Shown here: one piece after another, positions 44,097-52,472 of the stretch
How the letters are laid out: each line of letters starts with the position of its first letter
Position numbering within the stretch: position 1 is the stretch's first letter
The notes under the pieces: model-generated
What the model saw: the letters and a program-made list of their open reading frames with translations, nothing else
The model's database searches: none
What the model was told of the DNA's origin: nothing
From: UBA6623 sp965217195
GTDB lineage: Bacteria > Acidobacteriota > Terriglobia > Bryobacterales > UBA6623
DNA: 64,000 nt
NCBI GenBank assembly: GCA_965217195.1
Contig: CBDCHL010000004.1
Location: forward strand, 310,001-374,000
Direction of reading: 5' to 3'
Position numbers and translations under genes: made by a program

Positions 44097-44689
44097 CGCG
44101 AGCCTCCCAGACCGGCTTCATTCTCGATCAGCTCGGGCGTCCGGGCGACCGGCAGAAAACCCGCCACCGTCACGCGCGCTTTAACAGCCTTGGTGTCCTT
44201 GTTGGCGGAGCCGATACGGATGGAGCGGGTTGCGAGAAGCTGAGGTGCATTACCGGCAGCCGCCATCCAATTGACGAGTTGCTCGATTCGGCAGTTAAAA
44301 TCGATCACGATCGGCACGGCCGAGTAGTAGTCGCCCTCGCGTTCGACAGCCGCAAAGCCGGCGCTCTGCATGGCGATGCCTTCCGACCGCAGCAGGTCTT
44401 CGACGATCTGGCGCATCTCGGCCTTGGCGAGGGCGGCGTTCTCGGAGGTCAGCAGTCCCTTTTCAAGGCCCTGGAGCGCCTCGCGCGCGGAACTCGCTTC
44501 GGCTTCGACGAGCGGGGCTCGACCGGCCCTGGCGCGCGTCAGAATGAGCTTCTGCTCGGCTGCTTCGACCGACATTGCCCCTGTCGAACCACCACCGAGG
44601 CCGGGCAAGGGCACGTCGGTCTGCAGCAGAAGAAACAGAACGGCGGCGATCCCTAGGCCGATCAGCGCTCTTTTATCTCGTTCGCTCAT
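44093..44689 (-). CDS. gspM: GspM/PilO-like inner-membrane T2SS protein
   Basis: A 198-residue bitopic protein with a membrane helix at about 9-27 (LIGLGIAAVLFLLLQTDV), a coiled-coil (about 45-100, rich in Ala/Glu) and a C-terminal ferredoxin-like fold (VPIVIDFNCRIEQLVNWM, LATRSIRIGS, ARVTVAGFL). This is the GspM/PilO layout, the assembly-platform partner of GspL. It lies 20 bp after the gspL-like gene and overlaps gspC. Confidence 0.8.
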   Translation of the reverse strand: MSERDKRALIGLGIAAVLFLLLQTDVPLPGLGGGSTGAMSVEAAEQKLILTRARAGRAPLVEAEASSAREALQGLEKGLLTSENAALAKAEMRQIVEDLLRSEGIAMQSAGFAAVEREGDYYSAVPIVIDFNCRIEQLVNWMAAAGNAPQLLATRSIRIGSANKDTKAVKARVTVAGFLPVARTPELIENEAGLGGSR

Positions 44690-44709
44690 GCTGGTGATTT
44701 GTTATCGGA

Positions 44710-46209
44710 CTATTGCGATTCCGCCGCGGCATCCTCTCCCAAGGTGGAAAGCGCACCGCCCTCGGCCTCGGGCTCATCCGCGGCCGGAGTCGGGACCGTC
44801 GGCTCTTCCACGTCTTCGGTTGTCCGCCGTTTCGCGGCCATGCGGAATTGCTCGGCGCCTTCTTTCGTCGTTACGATCGAGGCCGAAAATTCCGCTTCGG
44901 TCAAGTTAACCGCTTCATTGACCATGCCCAGCAAGGGTGCGGCGCTTTCCGCCGTCCCTTGGATCCGCACGCCTTCGTCATCCATCTCTAGCGAACTCAA
45001 CCAAACCGTGTCCGGTAGCAGATCCGACAGCTCGCTTAGGATTCTTAGGTCTGATCCTGTGCGTGCCTCGAGCACTGCCAGGGCGGCGGACTTCTGCTTG
45101 CTCTCGCGGGCTTGGGCGTCCAGCGCGTCGACCTGCAGGACGGTGAGGTTCAAGCGGGCCGTCTCAGCCTCGATGGCTCGAATGTAGCCGCCGTCTTGGA
45201 TCCACCCACGTAGCAGGAAGCCCAACCCAACCAGCAAACACGCCGCCGTCAAAGCCGCTGTCGGCAGATACATCCAGCGGGAGTTCTTCTTCCTTCGTTC
45301 GACGGGAAGCAAGTTGGCATTCCAACCGAGGCGCGGACAGGCGGCGTCGAGCCCTACGGCAAACGCTGTGGCAGCGTTCGCAGCATCGAAGTCGATCGGC
45401 GCATTCGTGGGCGAAGGCAGTAGTTCCTCGACCCGAAACGGCTCGAAGGTTTCGGGCGGCGCCGAGTCATCGGCGTCCTCGCGGGACTCGCCGACGCGGA
45501 CGAACTTCGCCTTCTGATCCGTCTCAAGCCGCAGATCGGCTCCGGCGAGACGCAAAGCGCGCCCGGCGGGCATGCGGCCCAAGTCAAACCTGGTACTCAA
45601 TAGCGGTCGCCCGGTTCCCTCTCCATAAATCTCCAAACCATCGTTACCGAAGTCACCGATCACGAACGGCGCCGGGGGCGCATCCCAGCGTACCCGCACA
45701 CCGCCGAAAAACGCGGCGGCCGCCACGGTGAACGACTCGACGGCAATCCCGGCGTTGTCGAACAGATTGGCGTAGGCGTCAACTTTGGTTTTTTCCGCGA
45801 TCACGACGGCCAGCGGCAAAGAAGCGGCTTCCCCCGCAGGCGGCCGCAGTGGCGCGAATGCGGAATAGATCTCGCCGGGGTCGTACGGATGCAGGTTCTC
45901 CAACTGATAGCCCACCGCCGTCGACAGTTCTTTCTTTGCGAGGGCGGGCATCTGCAACTCGCGCACAATCACTTCATCACGAGGAAGCGCGACCGTCGCC
46001 GAGAGGTGAGACAGATGCAGATCTTCGAGAAACGTGCCGTACTCGATGCCCCATTCCGCCGCCGGACGCTCGCGGAAGTCCGGGATCTCGCAATGCCCCA
46101 ATAGCTGAACACCCGCCCGGCGGGAACGCACGGCGACGACGCGCAGGTTGTCACCCCGGATCTCGATTCCGCAGCCAGTTCCCAAGCGGAAGATTTGGTT
46201 GAAGTTCAT
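44710..46209 (-). CDS. gspL: GspL-like assembly-platform protein (PilM-PilN-type fusion)
   Basis: A 499-residue protein. The N-terminal 290 residues form an actin-like PilM/GspL cytoplasmic domain (GIEIRGDNLRVVAVRSR, VIVRELQMPALAKKELSTAV, LPLAVVIAEKTKVDAY). A single membrane helix follows at about 325-345 (TAALTAACLLVGLGFLLRGW), then a coiled-coil and a PilN-type periplasmic domain (LSDLLPDTVWLSSLEMDDEG, VRIQGTAESAAPLLGMVN). The tail is acidic and low-complexity. It anchors the GspE ATPase to the inner membrane. It lies between gspK and gspM on the same strand. Confidence 0.85.
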   Translation of the reverse strand: MNFNQIFRLGTGCGIEIRGDNLRVVAVRSRRAGVQLLGHCEIPDFRERPAAEWGIEYGTFLEDLHLSHLSATVALPRDEVIVRELQMPALAKKELSTAVGYQLENLHPYDPGEIYSAFAPLRPPAGEAASLPLAVVIAEKTKVDAYANLFDNAGIAVESFTVAAAAFFGGVRVRWDAPPAPFVIGDFGNDGLEIYGEGTGRPLLSTRFDLGRMPAGRALRLAGADLRLETDQKAKFVRVGESREDADDSAPPETFEPFRVEELLPSPTNAPIDFDAANAATAFAVGLDAACPRLGWNANLLPVERRKKNSRWMYLPTAALTAACLLVGLGFLLRGWIQDGGYIRAIEAETARLNLTVLQVDALDAQARESKQKSAALAVLEARTGSDLRILSELSDLLPDTVWLSSLEMDDEGVRIQGTAESAAPLLGMVNEAVNLTEAEFSASIVTTKEGAEQFRMAAKRRTTEDVEEPTVPTPAADEPEAEGGALSTLGEDAAAESQ

Positions 46210-46227
46210 CGCGTTACCTAGGCGACC

Positions 46228-47181
46228 TTAGAAAGGGGCGTCAAACCAGCGCACTATCTGGAAGCCCAAGGGGGCTCCCCGAAGGGAGCGCGTAACCTTC
46301 GCACCCACCGTTCGCTTGGTTCGGCCGTCATCCAGTACGACGGTCGACCACAAGGTAAAGTGGTTTTCCCCGCTTCCAATGCCCATCCTAAAACCTTCAT
46401 TCGGGGCGCTCAGATTCGGAAGGTCTTCTTTGGCGAGAGGCCGCATGGCCCGCATACGCCGAATCCTTTCGATCTCACCCGGAGGAAATCCCGCCGCCCG
46501 GAGCAGCGCCGGGGAGGCGTAGTTCGCATCGATGGCTCCCGAACCCCGCATCGTTACTTGGTGGTAGAGTCCGTCCACGTGGTTCAAATTCCCGTCGGGA
46601 TCGCTGACGTAGCTGCCGTAGAGCAACTCCGGCGTCATGCCGGGGACGAGCAAAAGCTCCTCCACCTGTTGAAAAGACGACCCGGAGAGAGAGAAAGACG
46701 AAGGCAGCGACGAAAATTCCGGCGATCGTTGGTCTTGGCGGCCCCGTCGTCGGAGCTGGGCAATGTGCCCGGCGACGGTCGCCGCTCGGCCGGGCTCGGC
46801 CCCGGAAGCAATCAGCAGCTCGGCGAGAACTTCCGGCGGGACAACCCGAATGTTGAGCTTGCCGCTATCGCCGATGATCGCGACCCTTGCCAAGCCTCCC
46901 GGCAGGGCTATTTCCATGGATCGCTGTCCGGCCGCAAAGTTTCGGTCAGCGAATTCCTCCTCCTCGACGGCTCGGTCGAGCATGCGCTTGGCGGCGATCT
47001 CAATCGCCCCTTGCGCCAGGAAGTAGGCCCGAGTCGAGCTGAGATTAAGCGCGGCGCGGTCGAGTTCCGTACGCACCGTCATCGATAGGGTGAAGGCAAT
47101 GGCCGACAACGCGGCCGAGAACCACATCACCGCCAGCAAGGCGCTTCCACGGCGGCCGGAGAGATTGGGAGATAGCGTCAA
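46228..47181 (-). CDS. gspK: Minor pseudopilin GspK
   Basis: A 317-residue large minor pseudopilin. The leader MTLSPNLSGRRG precedes the hydrophobic N-helix SALLAVMWFSAALSAIAFTL, with no Glu5, as is usual for GspK. A helical domain includes AYFLAQGAIEIAAKRMLD and a helix-hairpin-helix-like region (VPPEVLAELLIASGAEPGRA) in the expected place. It caps the pseudopilus tip with GspI and GspJ. Its ATG overlaps the gspJ stop by 4 bp. Confidence 0.92.
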   Translation of the reverse strand: MTLSPNLSGRRGSALLAVMWFSAALSAIAFTLSMTVRTELDRAALNLSSTRAYFLAQGAIEIAAKRMLDRAVEEEEFADRNFAAGQRSMEIALPGGLARVAIIGDSGKLNIRVVPPEVLAELLIASGAEPGRAATVAGHIAQLRRRGRQDQRSPEFSSLPSSFSLSGSSFQQVEELLLVPGMTPELLYGSYVSDPDGNLNHVDGLYHQVTMRGSGAIDANYASPALLRAAGFPPGEIERIRRMRAMRPLAKEDLPNLSAPNEGFRMGIGSGENHFTLWSTVVLDDGRTKRTVGAKVTRSLRGAPLGFQIVRWFDAPF

Positions 47182-48119
47182 CGCAGCCTCCCCGCGCGAT
47201 GGAGCGCGGTCATCTCCGCTTGCGTCAATTCCCTGACCTTCTCCGAATAGACTGGAGCGGTGATGGATACAGGAAGAGCCCGGGCCTTTTTTTCAGCCTT
47301 GGACGAGGGCGTGAGCTCGATACGAACCGCGGCCGGCAGCGCGTCGCGCTCATCCCAAGTCGGGATCCACCTCGCCGGTTCGCTTCGGCGAGCGCGCTTG
47401 AGGTAGCCGAAATTGCAGCCGCGCAGCTGGTCCACTGCGATCAGCGACGTCGGCAAAGCCCGAATCGGTCGGAACACCAGCCTCCCGCCTCGAACTCCTT
47501 GGACGGGCACACGGCCGCTCACCAATTCGCCGAGCGAGAGCGGCCCTTCGTAACGCGATTGATTGACCAGCACGCGAGTGCCGCCCTTGTACTCGGACAC
47601 TCGCAGTTCGGTGAGCTGTAGCCCGTCGCGTGTTCCGCCGGTCATCGAGTGGGAAGAGACGAAGCGCATGGATCGGCGCTCACCCTGAAAAAAAGTGAAC
47701 GTATAGCGCGGCAGCCTCGACCCTGGCGGTGTGACCGCTTCAATAGGAACGATCGAAACGAGCAGGGAATGCAGCAGATCGTTGGCCGTCGCGATGCGGC
47801 GATCCAACATCAGCGCGCCCTGGGTGGTGCTCCACGCCGTCGCGCCGATTTGTAGGGAGGTGAACAAGCCGACAGAAAGCATCGCCATGAGGGCGACAGC
47901 GACGATAACCTCGATCAGGGTCATGCCCGCGCGCGGCGACGAGGGAAGTGTCGCCGAATTACGTGAACGGTAAGCCGTGAACCGCGAACCGCCGCATGAG
48001 GCCGCACGGTATCCACAGGTCGCCCGGCCACGGCGGGACGCCACTGATCCGCGCGCCGCCCGTACGCAACCCGAGCCGCGAGACGTAAACAGAAGCGCCA
48101 CTGAGGTGCTCTTTGTCAT
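47178..48119 (-). CDS. gspJ: Minor pseudopilin GspJ with unusually long leader
   Basis: With the ATG at 48119 (a GTG at 48134 is also in frame) it has 313 residues. The prepilin site is G-MTLIEVIVAVALMAMLSVG, with Glu5 present and the cleavage glycine at about residue 65. The mature part has GspJ features (RIATANDLLHSLL, LRVSEYKGGTRVLVNQSRYE, VRIELTPSS). The 65-residue basic leader contains translated copies of short DNA repeats (TAYRSRNSATLPSSP) and is far longer than the usual 6-20 residues. No nearer in-frame start codon exists, so either the leader is real or translation starts at an unusual codon. Confidence 0.85.
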   Translation of the reverse strand: MTKSTSVALLFTSRGSGCVRAARGSVASRRGRATCGYRAASCGGSRFTAYRSRNSATLPSSPRAGMTLIEVIVAVALMAMLSVGLFTSLQIGATAWSTTQGALMLDRRIATANDLLHSLLVSIVPIEAVTPPGSRLPRYTFTFFQGERRSMRFVSSHSMTGGTRDGLQLTELRVSEYKGGTRVLVNQSRYEGPLSLGELVSGRVPVQGVRGGRLVFRPIRALPTSLIAVDQLRGCNFGYLKRARRSEPARWIPTWDERDALPAAVRIELTPSSKAEKKARALPVSITAPVYSEKVRELTQAEMTALHRAGRLR

Positions 48120-49200
48120 CGGTTCACGGTTCACGGTTCACGTAATTCGGCGACACGTACTTCGGCGACACGGCCAACGAATCACTGGAACGCCGCCAGC
48201 CGCATATGGTCCGGCGTGATCCGAACCCTGCGGAAACCGTCAAAGACCTGCGTCTTCCGTCGCCCCTCCGACCGCCACCAAACGGTCAAATGGATGTGGA
48301 CGACCACAACACCGCCACTCCGTGGGCGGATCGGTAATTCGAACGGCTTGATAACGGCTTCCCAACCGGCCTTGTCGTCATAGCGGCCCGAAAGCCGACC
48401 GGGGATCTGAATTGGATCCCTCACCTGGATCTCGCTCATCGTCGAGCGGGCCAGCATCGCTGCCCGGTCATACTCTTTGACGCGCGATGCATTCGCGAGC
48501 GACGTACGTACGACGCCGAGCAGTCCGACGATCGCAAGCGAGAGCACTGTCGTCGCAACGATCATTTCGAGGAGGCTGAAGCCCCGTGTCGCCGAGCTAG
48601 GTGTCGCCGAATCACGGGAGCAAGCCGTTAACCAACCCAAGGGCTTCACCGGAACCCGAGACACGTGATTCGGCGTCACGTAATTCGGCGACACGGATTT
48701 CACCGCTCCTCCTCCCACTTCTCAGGAACCCCCGTAAAGACATTCACCTTCAAGCCCGCCTGTGCACCCCCGCGATTGGCCAACCTCAGCCGAAACTGGG
48801 GCGCGGGTTGGCCCGGGTACAGAATCAGCCGCCTGGATTCAGTGGGGAAAACCACTTGAATGCCGTCTTCGAATTGAAACTCGTCGCGCCAACTGTCTTC
48901 GATCGCAGCCGCCGAAAGCATTTGCTTTTCGGGGTCGACCACGAATTGCACGGGGCTTTGGCTGCGAGCCGCTTGTTGGCGCGCACGGTTAAAGAATGTT
49001 CCCGCGCGGCTGACTGAGGTCCGTAACCGGATGCCGTCGAGCCCCCGCGTGAAAGTCGGGTACGAGATGCCGACCATTACAGCGATGATGGCGACAGTCA
49101 CGAGAATCTCGATCAAGGTGAGACCGGCTTCCGCAGTGAACGCAGATCCGTGGGCCGTTGACCGAATGACGTGCCGCCGTGTCGCCGATTTACATTTTGC
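47949..49200. repeat. Short repeats GTGTCGCCGAATTACG and GGTTCACGGTTCACGG around the pseudopilin genes
   Basis: GTGTCGCCGAATTACG or its reverse complement (some with one or two changes) occurs near 47949, 48141, 48159, 48586, 48601, 48670 and 49180. GGTTCACGG-type units occur near 47965 and 48118 and, outside this span, near 51080 and 51207-51238. They fall at the junctions of gspJ, gspI, gspH and at the 3' end of gspF. Confidence 0.6.
48182..48718 (-). CDS. gspI: Minor pseudopilin GspI
   Basis: A 178-residue minor pseudopilin. The prepilin site is G-FSLLEMIVATTVLSLAIVG with Glu5, and the mature domain contains ASRVKEYDRAAMLARSTMSE and a beta-sheet end (VVVVHIHLTVWWRSEGRR), both GspI-like. 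The leader of about 46 residues is long and partly encoded by the local repeats (SVSPNYVTPNHVSRV, CSRDSATPSSATRG). It overlaps the gspH 3' end by 19 bp and lies 63 bp before gspJ. Confidence 0.88.
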   Translation of the reverse strand: MGGGAVKSVSPNYVTPNHVSRVPVKPLGWLTACSRDSATPSSATRGFSLLEMIVATTVLSLAIVGLLGVVRTSLANASRVKEYDRAAMLARSTMSEIQVRDPIQIPGRLSGRYDDKAGWEAVIKPFELPIRPRSGGVVVVHIHLTVWWRSEGRRKTQVFDGFRRVRITPDHMRLAAFQ

Positions 49201-49275
49201 CGTATTACGCATTGCCGAAGCGCGTCTGGTCCGGGTAATGCCGTCAACCGAGGCGCATCGATCCCATCCGCTCAA
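48700..49275 (-). CDS. gspH: Pseudopilin GspH
   Basis: A 191-residue pseudopilin with prepilin site G-LTLIEILVTVAIIAVMVGIS (Glu5 present) and a GspH/FimT-type head (FFNRARQQAARSQSPVQFVV, a C-terminal RLANRGGAQAGLKVNVF). The leader is about 50 residues; internal Met codons (for example at MRNTAKCKS) could shorten it. It is separated from gspG by a membrane-protein gene, so the H-I-J-K block may have its own promoter. Confidence 0.85.
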   Translation of the reverse strand: MSGWDRCASVDGITRTRRASAMRNTAKCKSATRRHVIRSTAHGSAFTAEAGLTLIEILVTVAIIAVMVGISYPTFTRGLDGIRLRTSVSRAGTFFNRARQQAARSQSPVQFVVDPEKQMLSAAAIEDSWRDEFQFEDGIQVVFPTESRRLILYPGQPAPQFRLRLANRGGAQAGLKVNVFTGVPEKWEEER

Positions 49276-49441
49276 TCAGATTGACGCGGCAGAGGGGCAA
49301 AAAGACGGAATGCCGGTGCCCCCGGCGGCCGCGAACGCCCCGCCAACAGAAATCACATCTCAAGGCAGCCAGCGGAGGCTCGCCGTGCTACGCATTTTTC
49401 GACCGACCGGGACGCGCGTGCGTCGCGGTCGGCAGGCCTCG

Positions 49442-49612
49442 ATGTCTGCTCTGCTACTTCCAACCAAGGATGTCGGCGTTGGGACCCACGCGCAGCATTG
49501 GTGGATTCGACCCGTTGTGTGGTCGCTGGTCGTATCGCTGCTTTGTACGCTGATTGCGACCTACGCGACCGCAGCGCCGCCGAGGGACTTGACGGCACGG
49601 TATTTCGAGTGA
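49442..49612 (+). CDS. Possible small signal-peptide-bearing ORF in the 49276-49876 gap
   Basis: A 56-residue plus-strand frame has a hydrophobic segment (VVWSLVVSLLCTLIATYATA) followed by APPRDLTARYFE and a stop. It resembles the first part of an exported protein; an adjacent frame stays open for another 25 codons, so it may be a decayed gene. No ribosome site. The rest of the 600-bp gap holds nothing I can support. Confidence 0.25.
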   Translation: MSALLLPTKDVGVGTHAQHWWIRPVVWSLVVSLLCTLIATYATAAPPRDLTARYFE

Positions 49613-49876
49613 CTCCCGAACGTGACGAGCCACAGCCAAACAGGGTTTTCGCGACCGCTGAAGGTAATGTCGTGGACCCGTGGTAGACCGCTTACTCGCG
49701 TGCGTGGCTCTGTTCCGCTTCGGGGCCGTTCTACCGGAAATGTGCAGGACTCCACACTATAGGGGCCAACGGCATTCCAGCCCACGGCGGATACTGCACA
49801 GCCGTTTGTTTCGAATCAGGCCATTAACAGGCGAAAAGGTTCCGCCAATAACGGCAGGGCCATTGCTTGCGCCCCA

Positions 49877-50368
49877 TCAAGGCCGCGGGTGCGCATCTTT
49901 CCGAATTCCCACTGCCCAAAGCAGGCCGCCCACGATCGCAGCAATTACGCAGAGCAAATGAAGTTGGAGAAGGCCGATGGCGTGGTAGAGGGGATTGTCC
50001 GATGTGAAAGGACTGAGAGGAAGAATGTCCGCATGCATCACGCCATCGAGCAGCGGATGGGTCAGACCTCCGGCCGTCCCGCCAACGACGACCGGCAGGA
50101 AATTGAATTCCTCCCGCCATCTCCCGCCGAGACCGGAAATGAACCGCCCGACGCCCCAAATCAGCAGGCCCACGGTCACGCCCACTGGCGCCGACAGTGC
50201 GAACGTGTGGAGCGCGCGATGCAAGGGCCATTGACTGGTCAGAATATAGTAGGCCGTTTCAAGATCAATCACGACCTGGGAAGCCACAAAGGCGAGCAAT
50301 GAGACCCGCGATGGTGCGGCGCCCTTCAAGAGAACGCCGATACCGAAATGAAACGGAGTGAACGGCAT
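49877..50368 (-). CDS. Conserved membrane protein, YdjM/PF04307-like
   Basis: From the ATG at 50368 it has 163 residues (the frame extends 14 codons further). The start MPFTPFHFGIGVLLKGAAP is typical of small polytopic proteins annotated as membrane-bound metal-dependent hydrolases (YdjM type): HF near the N-terminus, VVIDLETAYYIL, WPLHRALHTFALS and GGLTHPLLDGVMHADIL supply conserved His and Asp residues within four to five membrane helices. Catalysis is unproven in the family. It lies inside the T2SS locus between gspG and gspH, on the same strand, but is probably not a secretion component. Confidence 0.75.
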   Translation of the reverse strand: MPFTPFHFGIGVLLKGAAPSRVSLLAFVASQVVIDLETAYYILTSQWPLHRALHTFALSAPVGVTVGLLIWGVGRFISGLGGRWREEFNFLPVVVGGTAGGLTHPLLDGVMHADILPLSPFTSDNPLYHAIGLLQLHLLCVIAAIVGGLLWAVGIRKDAHPRP

Positions 50369-50602
50369 AGCCGCAAGCTTGCTCCGGCTCAAGCCGGGCG
50401 ACTTCCACACCTAATGATTCGCTGACTTCGCCTCTTCCACCTTTTCACCGTCGAGGCGGCATGAAACACAGCAGGTCGCTCGACAGGTTACTCAGACAGA
50501 CGCAAGGCGACGGGAAAAGGACGAAACACGCCGTCCCCCTTTTACGGGCTGTTCACATGGACAGGGAAGAGGAGAAGCTTCTTTCGGCCGCGCGTCCGCA
50601 TC

Positions 50603-51010
50603 CTACTTCCAGCTGACGACATCTTCGTTGGGGCCTTCGCCGCCCTCGACGCCGTCGGCGCCGAAAGACATGACGTCGGGCTCGCGGCCGTTTTGCCCCG
50701 GGAAGCGATAGACGTAGGGATTATTCCAAGGGTCGAGCGGAATCTCTTTTTGCAGATAGGGTTGCAGAACATCGATCCCCTCTTCTTGAGTGGGGAAGCG
50801 ACCGTGTTCTATGTTGTGGAGCTGCGATGCGGCCAGAAGGTTATCAATCTGCGTGCCAGCGGCCGTCTTCCGCCCCTCATCAAGCGCCGGAGTTAGCCGC
50901 TGATACGCAATGGCCGAAAAAAGGGCGATGATCGTGATCACCACCAACATCTCAATCAAGGTAATTCCGGATCGATGTTGGCGGCCCCGTGCGCGTTTTA
51001 AATCATCCAT
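50603..51010 (-). CDS. gspG: Major pseudopilin GspG
   Basis: From the ATG at 51010 (GGAGGG 7 bp upstream) it has 135 residues: a short basic leader (MDDLKRARGRQHRSG), then ITLIEMLVVITIIALFSAIA with Glu5, and the GspG head with RFPTQEEGIDVLQPYLQKEI, PLDPWNNPYVYRFPG and a calcium-loop region near DVMSFGADG. This is the main subunit of the T2SS pseudopilus. It follows gspF on the same strand with a 210-bp gap containing repeat units. Confidence 0.93.
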   Translation of the reverse strand: MDDLKRARGRQHRSGITLIEMLVVITIIALFSAIAYQRLTPALDEGRKTAAGTQIDNLLAASQLHNIEHGRFPTQEEGIDVLQPYLQKEIPLDPWNNPYVYRFPGQNGREPDVMSFGADGVEGGEGPNEDVVSWK

Positions 51011-51220
51011 AGCCGGCCCTCCATGGGAAACATCCCCCGCTGCGTGACGGCTCAACTGTTCCATATGATAGCCAAACTGTTAACCGTAAGCCGTGAACCG
51101 AGCCCCCTGACGCTGCGTCGTCGAATTGCTTGCCGAGGCGGACGGACTCTCGCTGAAACTCGGGTCAAGGGTTGAAACGCCCCTTGCATGGGGGGTTGAT
51201 CGTTCACGTCGGTTCACGGC

Positions 51221-52456
51221 TCACGGTTCACGGTTCACGGCCCGCTCACAACCCGTCTGCTGAATGCTCGTGATCGCCAACATGATGCTCAGGATCATCG
51301 CGCCCACGACAACGCCCATGAATAAGATCACGATCGGTTCGAACAACGCCGTGAAGCGTTTAATGGCATCACGCGTATCCTTGTCGTAGATGTCAGCCAT
51401 CCGTTCGAACATGCTGTCGAGGTGGCCCGTTTCCTCGCCAACAGTTAGTAGATGGCCTGCCAAATCGGGGAATTTTCCGGTCTTGCGAAGAGGCCCCGCA
51501 ATGCCTTCGCCGCGCTTGACGCCCCGAGCGACCGACTCAAGCGCCCCGGACAGGACCCGATTCCCGAGAATGCCCCTGGAGATGTTAATCGACTGCACCA
51601 GTGGCACGGCGCTCTTCACCAGCGTTCCCATCGCGCGGGCGAACCGCGCCGTATCGGCTTTGAGAAGTGCGGCGCCCAGCAGCGGGAACCGCAGCTTGAA
51701 GCGGTCAAAGGCCAACGCGCCCTCGGGAGTTTTCACGTAAAATCGCAGGCCCACCCCGGCAGCAATCAACAGCACGATCGCAATCAGGCCCCAATCTTGT
51801 ACCAGCTCGCTGGCGGTCAACAGAACCTGCATCGGCAGCGGCATTTCGATATTCGACTGAGTGAAAGCTTCCGCGAAGCGCGGAATCACAAACCGCAATA
51901 AGACGAACACCGAACCCGCTCCGACCACCGCCAGAAGCGCCGGGTAGGTTAGCGACGACACAATGTAGCCGCGCAACTCATCGCGCGAGCGCTCAAACTC
52001 GGCCAGTCGGTCCATCGTCAACGCCAAGGTACCGCTCACTTCGCCCGCTCGAATCATGCTCAGGTAGAGATCCGGAAAATACTCGGGTTGCGTACCCAAG
52101 CTGTCCGCAAAGGACTTGCCCGATCGCAGAGCTTTCGCCACGTCTTTGACGACGGCTTGAAAGCGCTCCCGTTCGGTCAAGTCGGCGGTGATCGTCAGTG
52201 CCCGGTCAAGCGGGATGCCTGCATTCAGCAGGGTCGCCATTTCCGTGGTGAAATGGAGAACGTCGCGCGAGCGCCGTCCTCGGAAGCTCGGCATGCGAAG
52301 TGAAAACCCCGAAGGCTTCGACGTCCCGATGAAGACCGGCGTCAGGCCCATTCGCCGCAACTCACGAGCGGCGGAGCGATCGTCCTCACTCGCCAAAGTT
52401 CCTTCGTGAACTTTGCCGCCGCTGGCGAGTGCTCTGTAGTGAAAAGTAGACGACAT
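51221..52456 (-). CDS. gspF: T2SS inner-membrane platform protein GspF
   Basis: A 411-residue polytopic protein with two GspF domains (EMATLLNAGIPLDRALTITA; FARAMGTLVKSAVPLVQSIN) each followed by hydrophobic helices (YPALLAVVGAGSVFVLLRFV, and a C-terminal GVVVGAMILSIMLAITS). It couples GspE to pseudopilus growth. The start MSSTFHYRALASGGKVHEG is typical. The last 8 residues (CERAVNREP) are encoded by the GGTTCACGG repeat, so the natural C-terminus appears slightly rewritten. gspE ends 16 bp upstream. Confidence 0.94.
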   Translation of the reverse strand: MSSTFHYRALASGGKVHEGTLASEDDRSAARELRRMGLTPVFIGTSKPSGFSLRMPSFRGRRSRDVLHFTTEMATLLNAGIPLDRALTITADLTERERFQAVVKDVAKALRSGKSFADSLGTQPEYFPDLYLSMIRAGEVSGTLALTMDRLAEFERSRDELRGYIVSSLTYPALLAVVGAGSVFVLLRFVIPRFAEAFTQSNIEMPLPMQVLLTASELVQDWGLIAIVLLIAAGVGLRFYVKTPEGALAFDRFKLRFPLLGAALLKADTARFARAMGTLVKSAVPLVQSINISRGILGNRVLSGALESVARGVKRGEGIAGPLRKTGKFPDLAGHLLTVGEETGHLDSMFERMADIYDKDTRDAIKRFTALFEPIVILFMGVVVGAMILSIMLAITSIQQTGCERAVNREP

Positions 52457-52472
52457 GGGTTTCCGTGAACCG

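Noticed and set aside
49877..50368. Prepilin peptidase GspO inside the T2SS locus
   Set aside because: The protein has YdjM-like His/Asp motifs and lacks the paired aspartates and Cys motifs of prepilin peptidases; gspO must lie elsewhere.
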